A DNA stretch of 64,000 nt from Torymus aiolomorphi (lineage: Eukaryota; Arthropoda; Insecta; Hymenoptera; Torymidae), in NCBI GenBank assembly GCA_036365515.1, contig CM070873.1, forward strand, positions 69,127,529 to 69,191,528, read 5' to 3'. Numbering within the stretch: the stretch's first letter is position 1; each line of letters opens with the position of its first letter. Under the pieces are notes generated by a model, which did not search any database, was not told the DNA's origin, and saw only the letters and a list, made by a program, of their open reading frames with translations. A program made the position numbers and the translations under genes. Shown here one piece after another: positions 24,091 to 35,939 of this stretch.

Positions 24091-25616
24091 AAGTAAAAGC
24101 TTTAAAATTTTCAATTATACTGTTTTTAATCAAATGATAAATGAAATTAATCAATCATAATACTCTTTAAAATAAAACTATAGCGAGATGAAAAAGAGTG
24201 AATAAATACGCAAACTGAAAATTGTATTTTAAGGTTTCGTCAATTCTATGAATTTTTATAAGAATATTGGCTATTTGTGATAACAATCTTTACCAAACGT
24301 CATTTCCTATACACGTAATGGTAAATATTTGAAATTCCTGTCTGTAAGGAATACAAACTCCACAATCTTCTTATACGCCTTTTGAAAAGAAGTTACATTT
24401 ACGTCTGAGCGCATAGCGTCGCATCTTTTATGTAAATGTCAATTTCCCATGAAAGGAGAAAAAGAGAACTTTTTCACATTTTGAGAGCGCAGTTGAGAAT
24501 ACAAAAAGGCTTCAAGTGTAACACGTACCATGATTTTAATCTTTAAATTGAATTCTCATTTTTGTTTTGTATAGAGGAAAAATGTAACTCGATCGCATCC
24601 ATGCATAGATTTTAAAAAAACCTCTCAAGTGTAGATACCGCAATTTCTTTACATATTCTTTTTTGTGCAATCACACTACACTGTACTTGTATTACAGCAT
24701 GTACGAAATAGTTTCACGTTATAATTTTTACCCAAGCTTGCAATTACTCGGATTGACCTCGCGAAATTCGTCGCGGAACGTTGCAAAATCAATGGCTCTC
24801 TACGGCAATTAGCCAAAATGAAAACCTCGCCGCACTATTATTGTTGGATCGGCAAATTGGAAAATCGACGTGTATTCAACCTTCGATTTCTCGAGTACAC
24901 CAATTGAACAAGCCAGCGCTAAATACATTTTTCACGAGCCGAATCAAGTGATTAAAATGTTTGGCGAAACAACATTAGCTAACGAAATTCACTCTCGTCA
25001 TCAAAAGCTGATATGCACACCAATCTTTTACAAACCTATAATCTATTTATTTTTCGCCGCCTTTTTCATTCGTAACCCGGCATTTCGCTCTGTTAATGGA
25101 CTCTTTTCACACGAAATCAACCTTGAACAGCGCCCGGCTAAAAGTCCGGCCAAAAGCCAGCGGCGCGTAAAGAAAGCGCGAGCGCGCAAATATTTGTTAA
25201 ATTGCGTTTTTCCGTATCGGCTGCAATTTACGCGCCCGATCCTCGCGCTGCTTTTTTCGGTCCGTAGTTACGAAAATTACGCGGCAGCGAGGCCAGAGGA
25301 ACTAAACCGCGCGGACGCGCCGATGCGAGACGAACGTAAACACCAGGGAAATTCCGATTTTTTTTTGTGCCGGCTCTCGTGAGAGGTCTTTTTTTGCTCT
25401 CGTTGCGATTGCTAATTTCAGCCGGAGAAAGAATAAATAGAGAGGGAAAGAGATAAAGAACGGGAAAGAAGGAGGGGAGAAGTTAAACAAAAACGAATCA
25501 ATATCTGTGTGGAAAAATAGGCGTGTTAGGTGTGCTGGTGAGTATAGATAAGTAAAAGTGAGCAAATTGAAAAGTATATTGAAAGGCAAAGAAGAGTTTC
25601 AATTTGCAAACACACA

Positions 25617-25657
<41 letters not shown>

Positions 25658-26440
25658 ATGTATGCACGTCCCAAACTTTGTTAACTTTTAACGGTTAACA
25701 TTAACAGTGACAGTTAAATTAATCACCTTTAAACGTGTGGAATCAGCAACAAATAACAGGCGCAAATTAAAAATAAATAATACATTTCAATGCTCGCTTT
25801 TAATCACGCGGCCCTACGTGAAAAAGCGCAGTGCAAAAATAAATCAAAGTAAATTAAACGAAAATACGTGTAGAATGACAGCGTTGCAATAATTACAAAG
25901 CTCGAGGCGAGGGCAAACGCTGATACGCGATCTCCACGCGTAATGCGAAGTATTGCCTTACGGTATCTCTTTGAGATCAAACCACCTGCAACATGGCCAA
26001 ATGAAATTCCTATCCTCTGCGCGCCTCTTTCACACTTGCCACATGTAGCTGTAATCTCCTTTATCTTTTGATCGATGGAAAATTCAACACCTTCGGATAA
26101 ACGATTTTTTATTTACTCAGCGGGTAATATATCTTTTGAACAAGATATCTTAGTAAAGGATGACTTTTATAATGAATACTACGTAGAAAAACAATCTATT
26201 GCTGGAAACTTATATATTGCAATTTGGTATGTACTGAAATAGAGCTTTGGCTGAAGTTCATTTTACAAGAACTGAAATGTTCAATTTATTGATAATCATT
26301 ACAAAATTCCAAACACTTTCCAGGTCATCTAGTAATAGTATACCTCTTTTTACTTGGATATAACACACAATACAGGTCAATGATTTCAAATTATCGTATT
26401 TAATAAGTACACAGTCCTTTAACGTCAATATTTTTTCAGC
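24091..26440. other. AT-rich unassigned sequence
   Basis: No gene recognised. The 170-codon frame at 24870-25382 is the longest outside the mariner but has no motif and biased composition (see rejected items). An interrupted (CA)n tract lies at about 25610-25660. Confidence 0.4.
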
Positions 26441-26484
26441 TTCAATTACCACAATCCGCCACGAGCAACATTTCCGTCTGACCG

Positions 26485-26513
26485 AGTTACCTGAAAATCG
26501 CAAAACAAACATC
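26485..26513 (-). other. Candidate recursive splice site 2 (weaker)
   Basis: The minus strand reads TTTGTTTTGCGATTTTCAG then GTAACT, junction 26490/26491. The tract is interrupted by GCGA and the 5' half is GTAACT, not GTAAGT, so this is the least certain of the four. The nearest downstream 5' site is only GTAATT (26444-26449, 41 nt on). Its position nearly bisects the 35 kb between the two neighbouring strong sites. Confidence 0.35.
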
Positions 26514-27280
26514 GTCAACCTACTTCTTGCGCTTTCCAGGCTACCATCTCAATTGATTTACGAGAAATCCATACTTCAACACTATACTATGCGTCGTCGT
26601 CGTCGTTTTGTGACTCTGAAACTTGAAAATAACGCAGAAATTTTCTCAAGAGAGAAAGAGAGAGCGTGCGTGCAGAGTAGTATAGTCAGAAATCATGCGC
26701 CACTCGCGACGACCGGAAGACAAAGGATCGCGCCGCGGAGAGAAGAGTATGGACAGGCAGTAATGGCCTGTATACACCGGTACGCATACGGATACGTAAA
26801 TGTAAGACGACTAAAATGTCTCTGTGTTTGGGCGTAAGGTTTCTCAGAGTTCGTATAAGATTGTTTTCTCACGAGGCTTTTGTAATTTTTTTTTTCATAA
26901 CGTCCTTTCCACATGGAGTGCGTCGTGCGCCGCGTTCCAGTTCCAATACCCATTTCGGAACACCCAGCTCCGAGCGCCGTGTTCCAACGGAAACCAGAAG
27001 ATGTTTGACATCTACAATTCAATATTTCATGGTTCAATGAAACAAACATCGTGTTATTACTTATAAATACTCTTATACACAATTTATGTAACAATATTTT
27101 TATATTTTTAGAGATGGATTACTTATCAAGGGTACATGTGTCAGTGGGCTCTTATGACTTACATGAATGTAAAGACTTATAGAATACATGTTCTGTGATT
27201 TAGTGTGTTTACAAATGTAGTATTATATTATAAATTTACATTTATTTTTCAAATAAAAGTACTAAGATTAATTACAAAAC

Positions 27281-28026
27281 TTAAGGTTTGTTTCCTTTTT
27301 TAACACCATATTTCTGTATAATACTGCGTACATCCAGCATATATTGTAGTTGAAAATGTTGAGGAACATTTTCCAGAATTTGCTGAATGGCATGCAACAT
27401 TCTGTTATCTTCAGGTGGAGTATTACTTATTTTTTCGATTCCAGATCTCGAAGTTGAAGAAGTAGGCTCAACAGCTTCACGGGATGGCTCCGAATGATTG
27501 TTGCTTTTGTTGATAATTTTGTTGATCGCATTTTTTAAGTCATTCTTCATCTCTTCTATTTCTTTATATAAAACTACTGACATTTGCCTCTTTTTTTTAC
27601 AAAAGTCATCTTCATCTGGAACTAGCTATTATAGTGAAATGAAGTAATTATATAAATCCAATTGTTAAATTGTTTTCAAATATAAAATTATATTACTATT
27701 TTCCTTTTTCTTACCTTTTTCTTTAATGGTTTCTGTGGGTTCTTTGCATTTGCAGAGGGTTGGTTTCTACTGCTACTACCACCATTATAAGTGATTTCTT
27801 GCTCGATAGAAAAAGAACTTTTACATTCTCTGTGATCAATAACATTATCCATAAAATAGAAACAATCGTAATAGGCCCAAGTTTGTGTACAATAATTTGC
27901 ACCTGAGCCAGATTGAGGCTTTGCTACCTTTTTTTTGTGCTCCAATTTATATTTTACTAGCAGTGCCTCCCAACGCTGTTCAACTTCTTGCACTGGAATA
28001 AATGTTTTATTCATTTTATCTGGCAT
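27281..28026 (-). CDS. Harbinger-associated SANT/MADF-like DNA-binding protein (two exons)
   Basis: Two open exons (27715-28026 and 27281-27625) join in frame across an 89 bp GT-AG intron (27626-27714), giving 218 residues. Exon 1 carries VEQRWEALLVKYK followed by a W-YYD-F stretch, resembling the last helix and following region of Myb/SANT- or MADF-like domains in the accessory protein of PIF/Harbinger elements. It ends in a Lys/Arg-rich segment (KKKVRKRK if unspliced), a possible nuclear localisation signal. Exon 2 has an acidic stretch, a KKKRQ cluster, a Ser/Thr-rich linker and a C-terminal LQYMLDVRSIIQKYG helix. In this superfamily the partner helps the transposase enter the nucleus and bind the ends. 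The first helices are missing before the ATG at 28026, so an upstream exon or a truncation is possible. No internal stop is seen. Confidence 0.6.
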
Positions 28027-28304
28027 TATTTAATGTGCTTTTCTGATGCATGTCTTTAGATTACAACTTAGCCACGTAAATCTTTGTCTCGCTTGCTATG
28101 AATGTTTAATGGTCCTTTTTGTGTTACGTAAAATCCTAACGTAGGTTTGACATGATGTATTGATATTGTAGCAGGTTCATAAATAACTAAAAATTCAGTT
28201 TATCCAAATGTCTGTAATCTATTAAATTGAATATTAAGTTAGTATATTTTTGAAGTATTAAACTTGTGGAAAAAAATTGTGTTTAGAAAGATAACTTGAT
28301 ACTT

Positions 28305-29675
28305 TTAAATATACTGATCCTGCCATGGAACTGATCCTGCAGCTGTAACAAAATACTCTTCCAGTATTTGTTGTTGACGTAAGCAAGTAATGTTCACATC
28401 TTCTTCGTCGTCACCTTCTATATATTGTGAGTGTTGCTCATCATGATCTTCCCTATCCTGGGTGAGAACCATATTATGCAAGCATAAAATACAAATTACT
28501 AAATTTTCATATGTTTTTAATTTAAAACTGTGCTTTTTCTGTAGGAATGCCCATTTTGAGGTTAATATGCCAAAAGTACATTCAATACTGATCCGAGCTC
28601 TTGTCAATCTGTAGTTGTATATTTTTTTTTTTCATAGGTTAAATTATCATTCCTCGAAAATGGTTTCATTAGATATGTCTTCAATGCAAAAATATTGTCC
28701 GCCATAAAAAATACGGTATTTTTATATTTGTCCTAGGTAATGTATGAGATTTTGGTACATCCAATTCATTTCTTTCCAATTTATTACACAGATCGCTGTT
28801 GTTAAAGATACTGGCATCATTGAGTGAACTTAGTAAGTTAAAATACAGATTATGAAATCTTATAAAAATTTAATATGAAATAATATAAAGATTAAACTAA
28901 CTAACCAAAATCTCCAATATTAAACCACGTAAACTTCTTGTGAGCATCACATGTTGCTAATAAAACAATACTAAAAAATTGTTTATAATTATAGAATGCT
29001 GAGCCCGAGTTTGGTGGTTTTTTAACTCCAAAATGCCTGCCATCAAGAGCTCCCAAACAGTTAGGCATATGCTACATTTGTTCATAGTCATTTGCTATCT
29101 TTAACCAGGCGCTTTTATTCAAATTAGGAAAATATATGGGCATTAATATAGTTTTGATTACATCACAAACTTCGCGAATTAAACCATACATTGTTGACAC
29201 TCCAATTCTATAGACAGTTGCAAAAAATTTTGGACACCCTCCTTGATGCAGAAAACTGTGGATGAAAATTATGACAATATTCACATTTTAAAACAATTTA
29301 TATAAGAAAAAAAGAAATAAAATATATATAATGCTAAATAACATTTACTTTAAAACAACAGTTAGTCGCAATTCAGGTTCTAGAGGGACTCTCACACGTC
29401 TCTGTCGCTGTAATCTATATTCAGTCAAAGCAAACAGATAATCAAATGTATGAGTTGACAAATTTCTGGAATTCTTCTTCATCGTTCATGTGAAAGTATT
29501 TGAAAATGAGTCTATAACCACCTATAGCATCTCTAATAGGATGGGCAATATGTGGCTTTACCCACCATCTTCTTACTGTTAGTACATTTTGCAATCTTGA
29601 TAATTGTTTTAACCTAATTAATAGTAACCACAACTGCAAAAGATGCAATAGCTGTAAATACTCCTCTTCATTCAT
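28305..29675 (-). pseudogene. PIF/Harbinger (HARBI1-like) transposase, inactivated
   Basis: Three exons can be traced on the minus strand. Exon 1 (29349-29675) has VRRWWVKP and, after a frameshift near 29450, TFDYLFALTEYRL. A GT-AG intron (29256-29348) leads in frame to exon 2 with FLHQGGCPKFFATVYRIGVS, MYGLIREVCDVI and GALDGRHFGV (first catalytic Asp, codon 29042-29044), then NIGDFG (second Asp, codon 28910-28912). A second intron of about 77 bp with unclear borders (28829-28905) precedes exon 3 with NDASIFNNSDL, KTYLMKPF, NYRLTRARI and ECTFGIL. Lesions: a TAG at 29072-29074 in place of an expected residue before MPNCLGALDG, the exon 1 frameshift, a frameshift near 28700-28716, and Asn where the conserved DEAF-type motif has Glu (codon 28694-28696). 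The role would have been DDE-type cut-and-paste transposition. Confidence 0.85.
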
Positions 29676-30337
29676 GGTTTATACTCTTTTTCAAAATGAA
29701 AACAATTATATTTTTATTAGTCTTTAAAATTATTCTATGAAATATTTTCTTATTCTATTGAATCTCGGTTAGATGCTGCAAAAAATATATCTGGAAATAT
29801 TAAATTTATATCAAAATGTGATGTAAACTTCTTCATAAAATTCTTCTTTACACTATAATTATTATAATAATTATTATTAATATTAAAGAAGTGATGTTAA
29901 AATATAAAAAATATTTAAAAATTACCTGTATGTATGTACATTCTAAATCCAATAGTCGTTCAATTTTCCTAGCCGTTGCCTCTTTTTTATACTATGTACA
30001 CATAAAAATAAAAAATTATATTTGCAATTAATTAAAATATATTTGCAATAAATGTATTCACATTCCAAATCAATTGTGTATAACAGTATTTATAAGTAAT
30101 AACACGATGTTTGTTTCATTGAACCATGAAATATTGAATTGTAGATGTCAAACATCGTCTGGTTTCCGTTGGAACACGGCGCTCGGAGCTGGGTGTTCCG
30201 AAATGGGTATTGGAACTGGAACTCGGCGCACGACCCGACGCACGGCGCACGACGCACTCCATGTGGAAAGGACATAACCGCATGTAAGTCGCACGCAGTT
30301 TTCTCCATGTAGGTATAGCGTAATCATCTAAAAAGAA

Positions 30338-30444
30338 CGCCTTAGCGTCAGCCACCTATAGAGACAAAGTAGGCAACCAACGTTAAAGAGTAACAGTGAA
30401 AGCTGCTGCTTGAAGTTTACCGCTAGGTGGCTGACGCTAAGGCG
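30338..30444. repeat. Perfect 20 bp inverted repeat with 67 nt spacer
   Basis: CGCCTTAGCGTCAGCCACCT (30338-30357) is exactly complementary to 30425-30444. It lies between the Harbinger right end and the next foldback element. It could be a remnant of another small inverted-repeat element or an expressed hairpin. Confidence 0.75.
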
Positions 30445-30447
30445 CTC

Positions 30448-31417
30448 CTATTGGGATTTGACATGGGGGCGTGGCTACTATATATGAGCAATTCCTGGGA
30501 AATTTCCCTTTTACGTCGCCAAAAAAAATTAAAAATTTTTTTGAATGCACACTTACCACACAAGGTTTTTCTCGTTTCTTGAACCTTACAGAACGTGAAA
30601 AAACGTGTGTTCCAAGCCGATTGAGTGGTATTATTTTTTTACAGCACTTTTAATTTTTCTTATGGAAATTTAACATGGGAAAAATGGGTGAAAAGTTGTC
30701 ATTGATGATGAACCAATAACAAGCTATTGAAGAGGCCAAACCAAATTCTACAAAAAAGCGATTAAAGTTGAAGAATAGAGCTTTAATTTGAGAGGGCAAT
30801 TGTTCAAATCGGTCGATTCGGTGCAAAGCTACGTGAATTTGAAAATGACGAAAAATGACCAAAATGAGCGATTTTTGCCAAATCATCGTAATTCTTAAAA
30901 TTTTCGTCATTTTTCGCACTTTTCATTCATTTTCAAATTCACGTAGCTTTGCACCGAATCGACCGATTTTAACGATTGTCCTCTCAAATTAAAGCTCTAT
31001 TCTTCAATTTTAATCGCTTTTTTGTGGAAATTGGTTTGGGCTCTTCAATAGCTTGTTATTGGTTCATCATCAGTGACAACTTTTCACCCATTTTTCCCAT
31101 GTTAAATTTCCATAAGAAATATTAAAAGTACTGTAAAAAAATGATACCACTCAATCGGCTTGGAACACACGTTTTTTCACGTTCTGTAAAGTTCAAGAAA
31201 CGAGAAAAACCTTGTGTGGTAAGTGTGCATTCAAAAAAATTTTTCATTTTTTTTGGCGACGTAAAAGGGAAATTTCCCAGGAATTGCTCATATAGGTATA
31301 CCTTAGCCATAGCCAACATGGCGCAGACAAGCCAGTTCCATACAGCGTTAAAGCCTGGCCAAGGTTAGTTCACCGCGCCACCATGAGGGTCGCATGACCA
31401 ATGTCAAATCCCAATAG
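30448..31417. mobile_element. Palindromic foldback element, ~970 bp
   Basis: The whole unit is one large inverted repeat. The left end CTATTGGGATTTGACAT is mirrored by ATGTCAAATCCCAATAG at the right end. The arms stay alignable for about 400 bp (GAACCTTACAGAACGTGAAA at 30580 against its near-complement at about 31177) to a centre around 30890. The right arm has roughly 90 bp of extra sequence at about 31300-31390. The centre has ATGACGAAAAATGACCAAAA facing TTTTCGTCATTTTTCG. No coding capacity and no clear target duplication. Confidence 0.85.
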
Positions 31418-31699
31418 ATACATTGCAAATATATGAGGCTGGGAGATTTCAGCCTTTAAATAAGAACATAACTAATTTTATTGAGCTTTGTTGTACATCT
31501 ATTTTTGCTTGTTTTTAATTTTTTGATACATAGAATAAAAGAAAAAGGAATTGTGGAAAGAAAAATATTCTGACCCACAAAAAAATTATCTTAGATTCTA
31601 TACCAAAAATGTAAACTTTTTCTCAATCAATATCTCACACAGAGTTTATATAGATATTGAGTAGCAACGTTATTAACTATTTACTTGTTGAACAGTGAA

Positions 31700-31990
31700 C
31701 TCACCCGCGGGAATAATCTGCGACTTTAGTTCCGTGTTACATATAGTACTTTATTCCCATCGCCACTATGGCCACTTTATAGATTTGAAAAGTTATTTTG
31801 TATTTATGTGTTATAATTTTGTTAGTTTTAACACAATTCAACATAAACGTAAAAAATTAGACTATGTTACTTTATTCCCGCTAATTCACTTTATTCCGAT
31901 AGTTTACTTTATTCCCGCTAATTTACTTTATTCCCGCATAATGCGGGAATAAAGTAAAACAGGGAATCAGACGCCACTTTTGCCCCGCTT
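31700..31990. mobile_element. Repeat-rich element with TTTACTTTATTCCCGC modules
   Basis: The module TTACTTTATTCCCGCTAA occurs at 31867 and 31904, a variant at 31886, and a partial one near 31747. The last copy (31922-31939) and its exact complement (31941-31958) form a palindrome with a single A at the centre. A related GCGGGAATAA lies at 31707, probably near the left end. Borders are uncertain. Confidence 0.55.
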
Positions 31991-32288
31991 TTCAGGCTAT
32001 AAAATGGTCTTTATAGTAGAGATGGGAATAAAATTAACTACGCAACATAACTTGTTTAAAATAGCACATCAGCCCCGTACGTGCGTTGAAGGCATTTTAT
32101 GTACAAGTTTATCCTGCATTAGATCAAACATACGAAACGCTGCATTTGCTAAATTTTAAGTGCATTACTTTTGCACTATTCAGTTTTTGTACGGTTCCAT
32201 ATACACTGTGTCATGTTATAGAGCCTGAAAAATCATCGCATAAAAACATAAAAACGCACCATCAATTATATTAAAATAATACATTTAG

Positions 32289-32520
32289 AAAATTTATTTA
32301 TTTATTTATTTATTTATTGATTTTTTAACACAGGCTAAGTAGCCTAATACCAAATAATTATCGCTGATCAATATTTTGATATACATAACTATAACATTTC
32401 GTAACTAATCCATATTAAATATATGCTTTTTGTCATCATTTTAAATAGTGTACTATTTGCACAGTTTATTACATCGCTAGGAATAGAGTTTCACAAAACC
32501 ATGCTTCGAAAATTGCCAAA
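32289..32520 (-). pseudogene. Decayed LINE 3' end with TTTA-type tail
   Basis: The minus strand reads, in one frame over 32394-32486, NSIPSDVINCANSTLFKMMT and a stop. This is the usual C-terminus of insect non-LTR ORF2 proteins (NSLPxxIxxxxS..FKxxLK). It is followed by an untranslated stretch containing ATTAGGCTACTTAGCCTGTG and a (TAAA)n tail (32289-32316 on the plus strand is TTTA repeats). The rest of the element is absent. This is a different copy, and possibly a different clade, from the one at 3.9-4.3 kb. Confidence 0.75.
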
Positions 32521-33240
32521 ATTAAAAAATGGTTTCAATTAACTAACATTTTTATTATAATCTATTGTTATTAATTACATTCTAGTAGGTTATTTTTTGT
32601 TCGAATTAGCTGCTCGTGATGTATAGCAAAATGCAGAGGCAGTACGATTTGTATAGATACTCCAGGACGCGGGCACTTCGATCGAGGTGACGTGAAAATC
32701 TGTCGTGGGAGGCACTTTTATCGCGCGACGTGGATATGTATGTATATAGGATGCCGACCAAATACCGTGAATTTATCATGGCTGTCAGTTATGTCAATAA
32801 TTTATTTTGTGATTTCATAATTTACTTTGTAATATCTGTATTTTTTTATTATACTGTTTTAAGTAAATTTTTTAATATTTTGCAACAATATTGTTTAAAA
32901 AAATATATTTTTAAAGAAATTGTTTTTCCCGTATAACATTTTAGTTCATATTTTTCCTTTTGTATAGTTGTATAACACGTGTACTTTTAGAAAATGTGGA
33001 GTAGAACACATTTTCCTTGATATTTCATATTCCCAGCTAGAACTTTACAAGCATCGTAAATTTTTACTAAAAACGGATCTGCGAAACTAGAACACAACAC
33101 TTAAGGCAGCATGTACCTCTTAGGGTAAAACAACAGTCTCCATTTGAATCCTTATATTTTAAAAACTAACATTACCGGTTCCGCTCAATGAAAAACACAA
33201 TTAAATACAATTATTCCAATTTACATGTTTAAAACAAGCT
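32521..33240. other. AT-rich unassigned sequence
   Basis: Nothing recognised. A small CG-containing patch lies at 32660-32730. Confidence 0.4.
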
Positions 33241-33800
33241 CTCTCCTTATTTATCCGACATTAACCAAAACGAAAATTTGTTTTCTCGAAAGAAAAAAAA
33301 ACAACAAACCTTCTGTAAATCTCGTAAAACCAGACGACTAAAAAAAGGCGGACAATAAAGAAAAACCAGAATCACCGAACGCTTTAAAACCAGCGCCGCT
33401 GTAGCTCGCGGGCAGGACAGTTTAATTGCGGGCTTTGCGAGTCCTTTAATGGGCTTCCAGCTCCTTACGCGGGAGAACAATGCGATACGGTGTGCTGGGC
33501 GGGCCGGCACGCGAAAGAGGCGAGAAATAAATATAAGAATAATAATCCTGCAGCGATGCTCGCTACTACCACTGTGCGCGCGGATGAAAGGATTTCACGA
33601 CGACGCACTGAGAAAACAATTCGCGCGGCGCAAACGTGTAATAACCGGGAAATTGGACCGCGGCGGTGGCGGCGCGCTGGATAATCGCAGCGCACGGAAT
33701 ACGGAATTGGCGCGATTTAATTTCGTTTGAGCGCGCGCTCCCTGGCTTTTGCGCAGGCGAGTTTAAGTGATACTGAAAGCGAGACGAGTAATGTCTTCAT
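33241..33800. other. GC-rich patch with weak skew
   Basis: The core at 33400-33740 is CpG-rich (GCGGGCCGGCACGCG, GGCGGTGGCGGCGCGC). The shoulders are weaker than in the numbered islands (33301-33360 has about 14 C and 9 G). No gene. Confidence 0.35.
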
Positions 33801-35930
33801 GGTTATAATCGTCGGTTTGAGGTAACACGTATAGATGATAAAGAAACAAAATTAAGATTTAATTTATATTTAAATTAAAACAGTATTTTGCTTGTAAAAC
33901 TTTGAATTTGCAAAATATATAATATTAGGTTTAAATTAGTTTTTCAAAAAGTTTATATCTTCTTGTGGTAATAGTATTCGTATAATGATGTGACGCATAT
34001 TATGAAAAACAAATGCATAGAGATTGCATTATCTTCCAATAATTATTTAAATAATTTCAATACAAATACATAAAATATATATTTTACATGGACCTAGACT
34101 CATATTGCAATATAGCTCGTTACTAATTTTGAATGTATAAAAGACATATTATCCAACTAAGCATCTGAAATAATTTAGTGTAAATCACAGTAGCCGCATA
34201 GAAATGATATTATTTCAAAATAATTTATGTAAATGGCTTTGTTTAAGAGCAGTTAGTATTCAATGGCCAGAATAATAATACCTTGGCGAATAGAATACAC
34301 AGTATTTGATTATAATGGAAGAAGAACGCGTCGGCTGTTCGTGTTCGATATGATAATGGATTATTTATTGCTGTTTTCAGCTACTACAAGATTCTCGCTG
34401 CTTCGCGACCCATTTAGCAGCTGCATCATCCTCGTACCTATATTCACTTGTCTGTTTTACCAAGAGAATGGACGATTAAAATACTCGACGCGAATACTAA
34501 GAATCTTATTCTCAAAAATTTGAAGTTGCCTTCATTTTAAACAGGTATTTTTAAATATTTAATTATATTTTTTGCATTTGAATTTTCAAAACATTTTTTG
34601 TTAAATAAAATCCTCAAATACCATCACAGAGTGGCATGTTAAAAACCTCGAACGTCACAAATGCAAGATATATGATCAAGTATTTACCAATAATTAGATT
34701 CACGTACAAAAGTGTGTTTGAATAAAGTTAACGGTGCTTTGCTCCCTCGAATTGCAGCGGTCAACGTCCATCAAACGTGGAAATTGGAATATCGCATGAA
34801 CGCAACTCGATCAATCATAGTTAAGGATAATCATCGTCAAATCATGTACACGATCTATCTGCGTGAAATATGGTTTGCATTATGGAAGCAAATTAACCGG
34901 AAATTTTGAGCTTCTTAACTGAAGTCCCATTGAAAAGTTAATTTATGCAAGGAATGAATGGCGAATATTCCAAGTGAGTACTCGGTATAATGAGGAGAAC
35001 AAAAGGAACAGAAAATTTCTATTATCGAATACCATTATAATAAGATTTGCGTTTTAAAATTAATTTGTATCTTGAACCACCTAGAGCAAAAATTATAATT
35101 AAGAATACAAATCTTGTACTAAATATAGTAGAAACAATAATTAGAAAATTTTTATCATTCTGAAAGTATGATTTTGATAAGCCAATTATTCAGCATCGAT
35201 TTACCTAATTCTTTTCACAAAATTATAGAACAGAAAAATTTAAACTCTGTTATTTACATCTTCCTACCGCTGTCTTTTTACTATTTAGCTGTCGAATTTT
35301 TTGCTGTTCGAATGCGCTCGGACGTTCGTTTTGATCGAAAGTGTGCATTTGCGTTGCCGACGAAACAATGAAATGGCAGATTCAATGGCAAAAGTAGAAG
35401 CGAGATACAAAATAACCGAGAAAGTCCGTCTGCGGTCAGCTCTTAATCAATTAACTTGTGTTTCAATTTAGTTAGCAACTCCTCAGACGCATCGGACTGA
35501 TGGGGCGAAATTCGGCTTGAAGTAAGGTCGACGACTAAATAGAATATCCAGTGTAGTTTGTAGAGTAAAAGCGTATTTTAAACTGCATTTTACATTTGTC
35601 GAGTTTCAAACGTGTATAATTGTATAAAAAGGATGGGCGAGGACTTCAATTTAGAACCATAACGTACATTTAGCGTGACGACAAGTAATTAGAGTTGTCG
35701 AAAAGTCACTTAGTTTTTTAATTGCTTGCGAATTCGCCACCTTTTTCAACGTATAAACTGTTATCCGTATTCCATTACAAAAACTAACGAAAAAAAATTT
35801 GCATAACTCAGCAACATCAAAACTCCATAAAAAATTCAAGGCTTCTCGTTTCCCAAAACGTATGCGAATTACGTGAGAACGACACCAACGCTCACCTTTT
35901 TTTTTTAAAGTCAAGCTATTTTTGAATCCA
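33801..35930. other. AT-rich unassigned sequence
   Basis: Over 2 kb without a recognised feature. Open frames of 60-90 codons (34263-34523, 34712-34909, 35168-35371) are isolated and without motifs. Confidence 0.4.
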
Positions 35931-35939
35931 CTTCCTTTT

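Larger units (their letters stand above)
26902..30273 (-). mobile_element. PIF/Harbinger DNA transposon, 3.37 kb
   Basis: Long inverted repeats bound the unit: left 26902-27084, right 30072-30273. Both have outer ends starting GTCCTTTCCACATGGAGTGC. The right repeat is about 19 bp longer because a GCGCACGAC-type unit is duplicated near 30226-30255. The same five bases, ATAAC, sit directly outside each end (26897-26901 and 30274-30278). Harbinger elements normally duplicate 3 bp (TWA), so either TAA is the true duplication within ATAAC or the site is unusual. Two minus-strand genes lie inside: a transposase upstream and a SANT/MADF-like protein downstream, the two-gene content known for this superfamily. 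Confidence 0.88.

Noticed and set aside
24870..25382. 170-codon open frame, longest outside the mariner
   Set aside because: No recognisable domain, no splice or codon-use support, and it runs into Arg/Ala-rich CpG sequence. Likely chance.
26693..27094. 133-codon minus frame and its mirror copies at 30.1-30.3 kb
   Set aside because: These are chance frames through the Harbinger inverted repeats, which is why near-identical peptides appear at both ends.
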